10,019 nt of DNA from Chloroflexota bacterium (GTDB lineage: Bacteria > Chloroflexota > UBA11872 > VXOZ01), in assembly GCA_009839775.1 (NCBI GenBank), contig VXOZ01000128.1, positions 618 to 10,636 on the forward strand, given 5' to 3'. Of the stretch, positions 1-5,847 are shown in pieces (the first letter of the stretch is position 1; the number at the start of each line of letters is the position of its first letter). The notes beneath the pieces were generated by a model. The model was not told where the DNA came from and ran no database searches. It worked only from the letters and a program-made list of their open reading frames with translations. Both the position numbers and the translations under genes were made by a program.

Positions 1-1062
1 CACTTCCTGCTGCCCGCGCTGGCGCCGTTGCTCTACAACCTGGCCATCGTTCTTGGCGCGGTTGTGTTGGCATTCTGGTGGGGCATCTATGGTGTGGCGG
101 CCGGCGTCGTCATCGGCGCGGGCTTGCACCTCCTCGTGCAGATCCCCGCCTTTCGGGCCTTGGGCCCGGGCTACGGCCTGACGCTCGATCCGCGCTTGCC
201 GGAACTGAAGTTCCTGATACAACGCACCGCGCCGCGCATGGCCGGTCTGGTTACCGTCCACCTCTCCCTGCTGTTCATCATGGTCACGCTCGCGTCCGGG
301 TTGGGAGAGGGCGTCGTGGCGGCGCTCCACTATGCGTGGATTCTCATGATGCTGCCGTTGGGTGTCTTCGGCATGTCGGTGGCGCGGGCGTGGTTTCCCC
401 AGTTCTCGGCTGCTGCCGTGGACGGGCCCACGCGGGAGCTGGCACGGCAGCTTACCACGGCCATCCGCACCGTGCTCTTCTTCCTGTTGCCATCGGCGGC
501 GGGACTGATGCTCTTTGCGCCGCTCGTGGTTGCCACATTGTTTGAGCGCGGCGCATTCGATGCTGCGTCCACAGATCTCACCGCCTGGGCGCTGCTCTTC
601 TTTGCGGTTGGTCTCGCCGGGCACTGCGCGGTGGAAGTACTAAACCGGGGCTTCTTTGCGCTCAAAGACACCCGCACGCCGGTTCTCATCGGCATCGTGA
701 GCATGGGTCTGGGCATCGCCCTGGCTTTCTTGCTCATGCGTCCCCTGGCCCAGGGCGGTCTGGCGCTCGGCATCTCGCTGGCGGTGCTGCTGGAGGCCGT
801 ATGGCTCTGGCTGCTGCTGGCGCGGCGGGTGCCGGATTTTCGGTTCCTCACCGGCATGCCGCCGCTGCTACTTTGCACAGTGCTTGCAGTGGGCGTGAGC
901 GGCGCGCTGCAGTGGCTCCTACCGCTCGCCGGTACGCCCGCCATCGTGCGTCTCGTCCTCTACGGCGCCGTCTTGCTTGGCGTCTATGTGCTCTCCGCGC
1001 TGCTCCTCGGCGTGCCGGAAGCGCGCACCGTCTGGCGGCGCTTACCCTTCTTGCGGCGTTAG
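1..1062 (+). CDS. murJ: Lipid II flippase MurJ (MviN family), C-terminal part; 5' end outside window
   Basis: The reading frame is open from base 1 and ends at TAG 1060-1062, giving 353 visible residues. MurJ proteins are usually about 500-530 residues, so roughly the first third lies upstream. The TTG at 28 is an internal codon, not a start. MurJ is an inner-membrane MOP-superfamily transporter that flips lipid-linked peptidoglycan precursor to the outer face. The visible part is a run of about ten hydrophobic segments with short polar loops. It contains the family hallmark 'LFERGAFDAAST', then 'VLNRGFFALKDTRTPV', matching the conserved MurJ loop around TM7-8. The protein ends in a short basic tail (RRLPFLRR). 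No gene follows closely on the same strand; the next one has its own promoter. Family assignment is firm; substrate is inferred from the family. Confidence 0.93.
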   Translation, partial: HFLLPALAPLLYNLAIVLGAVVLAFWWGIYGVAAGVVIGAGLHLLVQIPAFRALGPGYGLTLDPRLPELKFLIQRTAPRMAGLVTVHLSLLFIMVTLASGLGEGVVAALHYAWILMMLPLGVFGMSVARAWFPQFSAAAVDGPTRELARQLTTAIRTVLFFLLPSAAGLMLFAPLVVATLFERGAFDAASTDLTAWALLFFAVGLAGHCAVEVLNRGFFALKDTRTPVLIGIVSMGLGIALAFLLMRPLAQGGLALGISLAVLLEAVWLWLLLARRVPDFRFLTGMPPLLLCTVLAVGVSGALQWLLPLAGTPAIVRLVLYGAVLLGVYVLSALLLGVPEARTVWRRLPFLRR

Positions 1063-1097
1063 TTGGAGATTCCTGACCGCCCACGTGTGGTACCTAT

Positions 1098-1152
1098 CCT
1101 TCACCCTGAGCACTTCGACAAGCTCAGCACAGGCCTGTCGAAGGGTGAACGG
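1098..1152. repeat. Interspersed palindromic repeat (CTTCGACAAGCTCAG type)
   Basis: An imperfect inverted repeat with two stem parts. The outer arm TTCACCCT (1100-1107) pairs with AGGGTGAA (1142-1149). The inner arm TTCGACA (1114-1120) pairs with TGTCGA plus the next base (1136-1142). The core is a widespread bacterial intergenic repeat type, often seen in many copies per genome. It lies 36 bp after the murJ stop and could form an RNA hairpin there, but no T-run follows, so it is not called a terminator. Confidence 0.7.
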
Positions 1153-1195
1153 AAGGTGCGAGAGAATCGCAATCCCCGCTGATGGGTCACTCTTT

Positions 1196-1222
1196 CGATT
1201 CTTCGGCAAGCTCGGGACAAGC
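1196..1222. repeat. Decayed copy of the same palindromic repeat core
   Basis: The stretch reads CTTCGGCAAGCTCGGGACA, followed by AGC. It matches the repeat core CTTCGACAAGCTCAG of the element about 85 bp upstream with two changes over the 15 core bases. The partner arm is not well preserved, so this looks like a degenerate remnant or half-element. Moderate to low confidence. Confidence 0.4.
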
Positions 1223-1294
1223 AAGCTCAGCGCAAAGTGGATTCCGGCAAGGCCGCGGCAGGCATAGTCTCTGCCATTCATCGCTTATCCTTTC

Positions 1295-1332
1295 AGCCAA
1301 CGCAGTTGCAGCCAGCCAACGCAGTTGCAGCA
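1295..1332. repeat. Tandem direct repeat, 2 x 19 bp
   Basis: Two adjacent copies of AGCCAACGCAGTTGCAGC plus one base (1295-1313 and 1314-1332) differ only at the last position (C versus A). The block ends 39 bp before the -35 box of the promoter for the solute-binding protein gene. A 19-bp period is close to two helical turns, so the copies face the same side of DNA and could be paired regulator sites. That role is inference; a replication-slippage duplication is the simple alternative. Confidence 0.75.
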
Positions 1333-1371
1333 CACCTGGACACATAATCCTCGATTCTCACTCCTAAATCA

Positions 1372-1400
1372 TTGACACGCACTATCAAAATTTTTATATT
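1372..1400 (+). promoter_or_regulatory. Sigma-70-type promoter of the solute-binding protein gene
   Basis: A perfect -35 box TTGACA (1372-1377) is separated by exactly 17 bp from a -10 box TATATT (1395-1400, five of six consensus bases). Both lie in a distinctly AT-rich patch in otherwise GC-rich DNA. Transcription should begin near 1407, giving a leader of about 58 nt before the ATG at 1465. This is the strongest promoter match found in the window. Confidence 0.8.
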
Positions 1401-1429
1401 ACAAGCGTAGAAGGCTAGAGTGGTGTAAA

Positions 1430-1456
1430 AGGGCTGTGTTAAGCCCTCTAAGGAGG
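1430..1456 (+). promoter_or_regulatory. Leader hairpin and strong ribosome binding site
   Basis: AGGGCT (1430-1435) and AGCCCT (1442-1447) form a 6-bp stem with a 6-nt loop. This ends three bases before the Shine-Dalgarno AAGGAGG (1450-1456), which lies 8 nt from ATG 1465. An alternative weak stem, CCTC (1445-1448) with GAGG (1453-1456), would cover the Shine-Dalgarno and excludes the first stem. The ribosome site is clear; any regulatory folding is speculative. Confidence 0.6.
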
Positions 1457-1464
1457 AACCTATT

Positions 1465-2853
1465 ATGGTTACCCGACGACGGTTCTTGCAATTCAGCGGC
1501 GTAACGGCTACTGCGTTGATTGCCGCCGCGTGCGGCGCGGTGCAGACGGCGCCGGCAGCCGAAGAAGAGGCCATGGAAGAGAAAGAAGCGCCCAAGGAGG
1601 CCGCCCAAGAGGCGCCAGCCAAGGAGTTGCAGAATCTCTCCATCCATAGCTATGGCAACGCAGCGGTGCTTGAGCGGTATGTGAATGTCCTCGGCGTCTT
1701 CAATGAAACCTTTGCCGGCGACTATGAGGCGGAAGCGACCATTACGCCGTTCTCCGAGTATAACCCCAAGCTCCTGTCTCAGATTACGGCGGGCGTGCCG
1801 CCGGACGTCTGGAACATGTGGGCGCAGTTTAAGTCCAATTACGTGGAGCGCGGCATCGTGCTCGACGTTACCGATCGCGTCAAGGCGAGCCCGACTGCCA
1901 GCCTGGAGCACTACGTCCAGCCGATGCGTGAGGCCATGTCGTATCAGGGCCGCATCTGGGGCACGGCACAGGACTTCAACGGCACCCTGATCTATCTCAA
2001 CTCGACCATCTTCCAGAACGCGGGATTGGAATTGCCGTCCGAAGACTGGACGATGGACGACCTTCGCGACATTGCGAAGCGCACCGCCAATCGGGAGGAG
2101 AACATCTGGGGCACCAGGAATCTTGCGAACAACTCCGGCTCTGACAACTTTGCGGTGATGTGGAACTACGGCCAACACTTTTGGGTGAACGAAGAGCAGA
2201 CCAAATCGCTAGTCAATGGTCCGGGTCCTGTTGCCATGTACACCATCTACCAAGATATGGCGTATGCCGACCGCAGCATACCTACGCCGGGCAATCCACA
2301 GGAAAGCGGCCTCGGTGCCCATCAAGGGTACTATGCCACGTGGGACGCCTGGGGCAACGATCCCTGGTGGGTCAACTTCCGTAACGAGGGCAACGTGCCG
2401 TTCGAATGGAAGGCCCATACGTATCCCGCGGGACCCATGGACCAGAAGCATTTTTCCCAAGGTCACCTGTGGTCGATTGCGGAGTCTCATGCGGACCACG
2501 ACACCGCTTGGCTCCTTGCCGAGTGGATCGGCGGTATCGAGGGTTGGAAACAGTGGGTGGCCTTGGGCCAGGGCCAACCGCTTCCGGTCTCCGACCGCGC
2601 GCTGTGGGAGCAGTATTACAGCTTCCTGGAGCCGGATAAGGCGCAGATACAGACCGACTTCATGCTGAATCGCATGTACAACGGCCTGGCGTTCAACTTC
2701 CAGTACTGGCCAACGTACGGCGATTGCAGCGGCATCATGCGCGAGGCGCATCAGGTAATCTTTGGCGAGTCGCCCGGCGAGGTGGAGTCCAACCTCAACG
2801 AGGCCGCCAAGCGCATGGATGCGGTGCTGGCAGAGTACAAGGACAAGACTTAA
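1465..2853 (+). CDS. ABC transporter extracellular solute-binding protein (family 1), Tat-type lipoprotein
   Basis: A 462-residue protein of the SBP_bac_1 type, whose members bind sugars or other solutes outside the membrane for an ABC importer. The N-terminus has a twin-arginine motif (TRRRFLQ, residues 3-9), a short hydrophobic stretch and a lipobox ending in Cys23 (LIAAAC). It is therefore probably exported folded by Tat and lipid-anchored. An Ala/Glu/Pro-rich tether (about residues 27-53) precedes the binding domain. Typical family features follow: 'AGVPPDVWNMW', 'YQGRIWGTAQDFNGT', then 'LIYLNSTIFQNAGL' and 'DWTMDDLRDIAKR'. Length is normal. The start is fixed by the Shine-Dalgarno at 1450-1456 and the signal sequence. 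It appears monocistronic, with its own promoter and terminator, and no permease or ATPase gene lies next to it. The substrate cannot be told from sequence; carbohydrate is the usual family guess. Confidence 0.9.
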   Translation: MVTRRRFLQFSGVTATALIAAACGAVQTAPAAEEEAMEEKEAPKEAAQEAPAKELQNLSIHSYGNAAVLERYVNVLGVFNETFAGDYEAEATITPFSEYNPKLLSQITAGVPPDVWNMWAQFKSNYVERGIVLDVTDRVKASPTASLEHYVQPMREAMSYQGRIWGTAQDFNGTLIYLNSTIFQNAGLELPSEDWTMDDLRDIAKRTANREENIWGTRNLANNSGSDNFAVMWNYGQHFWVNEEQTKSLVNGPGPVAMYTIYQDMAYADRSIPTPGNPQESGLGAHQGYYATWDAWGNDPWWVNFRNEGNVPFEWKAHTYPAGPMDQKHFSQGHLWSIAESHADHDTAWLLAEWIGGIEGWKQWVALGQGQPLPVSDRALWEQYYSFLEPDKAQIQTDFMLNRMYNGLAFNFQYWPTYGDCSGIMREAHQVIFGESPGEVESNLNEAAKRMDAVLAEYKDKT

Positions 2854-2931
2854 CCGCGTGCGCATGCAGCAGTTAAGGTCGCGAAGCATACAACGCTGAG
2901 GAGCTTGGACTAGCTGTATTGCATGCGGCTG

Positions 2932-2968
2932 GAGGGGGGCACGATACATCGTGCCCCTCTTTTCTTTT
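2932..2968 (+). terminator. Rho-independent terminator of the solute-binding protein gene
   Basis: A GC-rich stem with arms around GGGCACGAT (2937-2945) and ATCGTGCCC (2948-2956), extended outward by a G-U and further G-C and A-U pairs to about 2933/2960. The tip is a small loop around TACA. The stem is followed at once by TTTTCTTTT (2960-2968). It lies about 80 bp after the stop codon. Stem strength plus T-run make this a confident call. Confidence 0.88.
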
Positions 2969-3078
2969 GTCGAGCATTGCGTGAACCAATTGCTCACTCA
3001 AATGCCGGGCACTCCGCCAATGTCCCTTCTCCCCATGGAGACCTTTGCATAACTGGGTCTCGAGTGCGCGGAGTTACA

Positions 3079-3114
3079 CCCTCTCCTTGGGGGAGAGGGC
3101 CGGGGTGAGGGGGA
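3079..3114. repeat. Interspersed palindromic repeat (CCCTCTCC...GGAGAGGG with GGGTGAGGG flank)
   Basis: CCCTCTCC (3079-3086) and GGAGAGGG (3092-3099) form an 8-bp perfect stem with a 5-nt loop. GGGGTGAGGGG follows about 2 bp later. Read on the other strand this is CCCTCACCC...CTCTCCC, a very common repeated intergenic motif of bacterial genomes. A related fragment occurs at 4172-4193 on the plus strand. Function is unknown; it lacks a T-run. Confidence 0.65.
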
Positions 3115-3115
3115 T

Positions 3116-3140
3116 CTTGAGCGAGCCGGCTCAACTCAAG
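3116..3140. repeat. Nested inverted repeat 3' of the aldo/keto reductase gene
   Basis: CTTGAG (3116-3121) pairs with CTCAAG (3135-3140), enclosing the perfect 10-bp palindrome GAGCCGGCTC (3123-3132). On the minus strand it starts about 15 nt after the reductase stop codon, so it could form an RNA hairpin at the end of that transcript. No U-tract follows, so it is listed as an inverted repeat rather than a terminator. Confidence 0.55.
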
Positions 3141-3155
3141 CCGCGTGGCTGCTCT

Positions 3156-4067
3156 TTACAGTCCGGCGCTGGCGACGATCTCGTCGATTTCCTGTAACTG
3201 CTGTGGTGTGAGTTCCCAATCGCCCGCGCCGAGCCAGCCTTCCACTTGGGCCGGACTCTTCGCGCCCACCAACGCGGTCGTCATCGCGGGGTGCGCTAGT
3301 ACCCAAGCTATGTCCAGTTCTATGAGGGTATGCCCGTGGTCGGCGGCGTAGGCGGCGAGTTGCTTGGCCATGCGGATGGTCCGCTTGAATTTCTCGCCCA
3401 TAAACCGCTCGTTCTGGCTGCGGATGTCGTCCGCGCCGAATACGTGGTCTTCCTCGTAGCTGCCGGTGAGCAAACCCTGGCCCAGTGGCGCGTAGGCCAA
3501 CACACCGATGCCCTGCTCTTGGCAGAACGGCAGTACCTCAGCCTCGATCTCGCGGTCGAGCAGGTTGTAGCGGGGTTGGTCCGAGTCTACGTGCCGAACT
3601 TTGAGACACTCGTGCATCTGTGCCGCGGAAAAGTTGGACACCCCGGCGTAGCGCACCTTGCCCTGCTGGATCAGGTCGTCGATGGCCTGCATGCTCTCGG
3701 TGAAGATCATTTCGTCGCTGGGCCAGTGTATCTGGTAGAGGTCGATATAGTCGGTGTGCAGGTGGCGTAAGCTGCGCTCGGCGGCGGCGAGCAGGTCGTC
3801 CCGGCGCCAGTTTTCGGGTAAGACTTTGGTGGCAATGAAGACTTGGTCGCGCCGGCTGCCCACGGCCTTGGCGACAAGCTCCTCGGAGAGGCCGAAACCG
3901 TACGCCTCCGCCGTGTCGATGAGCGTCACGCCGCCGTCCACGGCCCGCTGGATCGCGGACACGGCATCGCCCTCCTCCACCGGCCCCAGCTTGCCCGCAA
4001 TCGGCCACGCGCCAAAACCGAGCACCGAGACTTCCGGGCCATTCTTGCCAAGTTTACGCGTTCGCAC
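3156..4067 (-). CDS. Aldo/keto reductase
   Basis: A 303-residue NAD(P)H-dependent oxidoreductase of the aldo/keto reductase superfamily, a cytosolic (alpha/beta)8-barrel enzyme that reduces carbonyl groups. The full catalytic tetrad is visible: Asp51 in 'LIDTAEAYG', Tyr56, Lys81 in 'IATKV' and His114 in 'YQIHWP'. The motif 'GKVRYAGVSNFSAAQM' (about 136-151) and the C-terminal cofactor-binding region 'TTALVGAKSPAQVE' are also typical, and the length is normal. The start is GTG at 4065-4067, supported by AGGAGG 7 nt upstream (4075-4080 on the complement). The gene diverges from the Nudix gene and has no same-strand partner within 900 bp. The pattern fits the general YajO/Tas-like group of AKRs, but the physiological substrate cannot be inferred. 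Confidence 0.92.
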   Translation of the reverse strand: MRTRKLGKNGPEVSVLGFGAWPIAGKLGPVEEGDAVSAIQRAVDGGVTLIDTAEAYGFGLSEELVAKAVGSRRDQVFIATKVLPENWRRDDLLAAAERSLRHLHTDYIDLYQIHWPSDEMIFTESMQAIDDLIQQGKVRYAGVSNFSAAQMHECLKVRHVDSDQPRYNLLDREIEAEVLPFCQEQGIGVLAYAPLGQGLLTGSYEEDHVFGADDIRSQNERFMGEKFKRTIRMAKQLAAYAADHGHTLIELDIAWVLAHPAMTTALVGAKSPAQVEGWLGAGDWELTPQQLQEIDEIVASAGL

Positions 4068-4368
4068 ACTACTTCCTCCTGCCTTGCAAGCGTTTTCCCT
4101 AGCTTACCGTACTTTCCATGATCCGACACCGGTCTGGAGAGAGCACACATTAGGAGTGCGGTAACGATATTTCCCTCACCCAGACTCTCTCCATGGCGTG
4201 GGAATTTTACAGGGAACCGGGTAAGGACGCGGCGCATTGTGCAACATGGGAGTCATGCCCAGGAAGGTCCGTGCTCAAGACGTATACGGAATGCACCTTA
4301 GTTTTGACCGCGCTCGCCGATCACCGTATTATCAAACGAGCGAGTACCCGAGTTGCCAGTGAGCCAAG
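4068..4368. other. Divergent intergenic region between aldo/keto reductase and Nudix genes
   Basis: About 300 bp without a supported gene. The left edge carries the reductase ribosome binding site on the minus strand, and the right end carries the Nudix promoter. Positions 4172-4193 (CCCTCACCC, then CTCTCC) resemble the repeat at 3079-3114 read on the opposite strand. No convincing minus-strand promoter for the reductase was found by eye. Confidence 0.55.
4304..4332 (+). promoter_or_regulatory. Sigma-70-type promoter of the Nudix hydrolase gene
   Basis: TTGACC (4304-4309, five of six consensus bases) and TATTAT (4327-4332, five of six) are separated by exactly 17 bp. Transcription should begin near 4339, leaving a leader of only about 30 nt before the ATG at 4369. 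Spacing and position relative to the gene support the call. Confidence 0.7.
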
Positions 4369-4995
4369 ATGATGTCCGATCTCCCAATAGTACCCAATCA
4401 CTTCCGTTACTGCCCGCGCTGCGGCAAATCGCTCGTACTGCTGCCGGACGGCGGACGTCAACGCGCATCGTGCCAAGCGTGCGGCTTCATTCATTTCAGC
4501 ACGTTTTCCCTCGGCGTAGGCGGTGTCGTGGTGCGGGACAACAAGGTCCTGTTCATCCGGCGCGGACAAGATCCCGGCAAGGGCCGCTGGACCATTCCGG
4601 GGGGCTACGTCGAACAGGATGAGCCGTTCGAGGAAGCGGTGGTACGCGAACTCTACGAGGAAACCGGCGTCCACACGGAAGTACAGGGCGTGCTCGCGGC
4701 GCGCAACAGCCTCACACAACGGGATAGCAACGTCTACATCGTCTTCAGTCTCAAGGACTTGGGCGGCGGCCCGGAGTGCGATGGTGTGGAAGTTGACCGC
4801 GCTGAGTTTCTGGCTCCGCACGAGTTTGAAGCGCTGCAGGAGTTGGCAGATGTCAGCAAGTACTTCGCGCAGATGGCGCTGGAGACTCCGGCCGCGCCCC
4901 TGACTACCTCCTCATTCGCGGGCCAGACCAGCGGCTACGCATACTCCATGTTTGACATTGCCGGTTTCAATCCCCATGCACTGGACTTAGATTGA
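4369..4995 (+). CDS. Nudix hydrolase with N-terminal zinc ribbon
   Basis: A 208-residue protein of the Nudix superfamily, cytosolic Mg2+-dependent enzymes that hydrolyse nucleoside diphosphates linked to another group (NADH, ADP-ribose, FAD, NTPs). Residues 12-45 form a four-cysteine zinc ribbon (Cys15-x2-Cys18 and Cys35-x2-Cys38, 'YCPRCGKSL' and 'CQACGFIHF'). This resembles the Nudix_N_2 zinc domain found in front of some ADP-ribose/FAD-type Nudix enzymes. A complete Nudix box spans Gly79-Val101, with REL-x-EE-x-GV intact. The C-terminal 40 residues look unstructured. An in-frame TGA at 4360-4362 rules out an earlier start. ATG 4369 or the adjacent ATG 4372 begins translation, with no good Shine-Dalgarno. 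NudC's SQPWPFPxS motif was not seen, so NADH specificity is not claimed. Confidence 0.9.
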   Translation: MMSDLPIVPNHFRYCPRCGKSLVLLPDGGRQRASCQACGFIHFSTFSLGVGGVVVRDNKVLFIRRGQDPGKGRWTIPGGYVEQDEPFEEAVVRELYEETGVHTEVQGVLAARNSLTQRDSNVYIVFSLKDLGGGPECDGVEVDRAEFLAPHEFEALQELADVSKYFAQMALETPAAPLTTSSFAGQTSGYAYSMFDIAGFNPHALDLD

Positions 4996-5054
4996 GCGGA
5001 GCTGCCGCGCATACTTCGCGCAAGCCAATTGGAACGCTCGCCTACTAAACCGGT

Positions 5055-5768
5055 CTAGCCTTGACCACGGAGTTGCGCTCTGAGGCGAGCGAGTTCGGCT
5101 TCGGCTTCCAGGCGCGCGTGGCGCTCAGCTTCCGCGCGGGCTTCGGCCGCTTCTCGCTTGCCTATGGTCCTGCCGGTCTCTGGGTCGAGCGCGTCGAACT
5201 CCCGGCCGTCCCAGCAAAACACCACGTCCAACAACGCGCTGTACCCGCGCACCGCACCCTCTGGCCCAATTTCCAACCCGTACGGGACGTACTTGCCGTC
5301 GACCAACCGCTCCCCCGCCAGCGGCTGACCGTACAACGTGCCGCCGGTTGGGTCCATTCGCCAGTATTCCGTTATCCGCAGCCGCTCGTATAACTCCCGC
5401 TTCTCTCCCAGATCGCGGTCGGCAGTGCTCTTGGACGCTACCTCCATTACGAAGTCTGGCGGCTTCCCTACCTCCCAGATCCAGTAATTGGGCAGGTTCT
5501 CGTAGATAGCTTTCACGTCTACGCCGAACGCGATATAGCAGTCGGGAGCGACCCGCTGATTGCCGTCTTCAGGATTATAAAATATGAAGCCTCCGCTGGA
5601 GACGAACACATCGGGCGAGTCCTCGTAGCGTTCGGCGAGCAGATATGCGATACGGCGAATGAATGGGTCTTGCAGCATGCCGTCCTCCACCGGCGGCGGG
5701 TCTTCATAGAAGATTTCCGGTAGGATTTTTGTCTTCCAGGCGTTTGAGATGGTTCTGGTCGTTGCCAT
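5055..5768 (-). CDS. Uma2 family (DUF820) putative endonuclease with C-terminal coiled coil
   Basis: A 237-residue member of the Uma2/DUF820 family, which has a PD-(D/E)xK nuclease fold but mostly uncharacterised biology. The core signature is present: Pro75-Asp76 in 'RVAPDCYIAFG', Glu109 in 'PDFVMEVASKST', and a likely catalytic Lys123 in 'GEKRELYERL', followed by 'ITEYWRMDP'. Residues 203-234 are a charged Ala/Glu/Arg-rich segment typical of the coiled-coil tail on many Uma2 proteins. Start ATG 5766-5768 has GGAGGT 6-7 nt upstream. It follows another Uma2 gene on the same strand with a 79-bp gap and is convergent with the Nudix gene. The family name says endonuclease; activity here is inference from intact residues. 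Confidence 0.88.
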   Translation of the reverse strand: MATTRTISNAWKTKILPEIFYEDPPPVEDGMLQDPFIRRIAYLLAERYEDSPDVFVSSGGFIFYNPEDGNQRVAPDCYIAFGVDVKAIYENLPNYWIWEVGKPPDFVMEVASKSTADRDLGEKRELYERLRITEYWRMDPTGGTLYGQPLAGERLVDGKYVPYGLEIGPEGAVRGYSALLDVVFCWDGREFDALDPETGRTIGKREAAEARAEAERHARLEAEAELARLRAQLRGQG

Positions 5769-5847
5769 TGGTGAACCTCCAGCAGCGGGTTGTCAGATGG
5801 GAAGCGCCTCTACCCGATGCATAGTGGATACGCGCTGCTCCGCCGCG

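Larger units (their letters stand above)
1063..1464. other. Gene-less stretch between murJ and the solute-binding protein gene
   Basis: About 400 bp with no credible coding sequence. It holds a palindromic repeat (1098-1152), a decayed relative of it (about 1196-1222), a 19-bp tandem repeat (1295-1332), an AT-rich promoter (1372-1400) and a leader with a hairpin before the ribosome binding site. The short open frames on both strands read through the palindromes and show no family resemblance. Confidence 0.7.
2969..3155. other. Rest of the gap between the terminator and the aldo/keto reductase gene
   Basis: With the terminator, this completes a gap of about 300 bp. No coding sequence is supported. 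It contains a 6-bp inverted repeat GAGACC/GGTCTC (3038-3043 and 3056-3061), the palindrome at 3079-3099 and the nested inverted repeat at 3116-3140. The reductase gene ends (TAA on the minus strand) at 3156. Confidence 0.6.

Noticed and set aside
1042..1281. Small open frame on the minus strand after murJ
   Set aside because: Its peptide contains the 'AELVEVLR' string produced by translating the palindromic repeat; a typical spurious call with no ribosome site.
1399..2178. A 259-codon open frame on the minus strand opposite the solute-binding protein gene
   Set aside because: Antisense shadow of a well-supported gene that has its own signal sequence, promoter and ribosome site; composition is Arg-rich and family-free.
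2209..2997. A 262-codon open frame on the minus strand that spans the terminator and the end of the SBP gene
   Set aside because: It crosses the terminator hairpin, overlaps a real gene entirely in antisense and has no domain features.
3079..3099. The CCCTCTCC/GGAGAGGG hairpin as a terminator for the reductase gene
   Set aside because: The stem is good but no T-run follows on the minus strand; it matches a common dispersed repeat instead.
4369..4995. Assigning the Nudix gene as NudC (NADH pyrophosphatase)
   Set aside because: The zinc ribbon is similar, but the NudC-specific SQPWPFPxS motif after the Nudix box was not seen and the protein is shorter than NudC.
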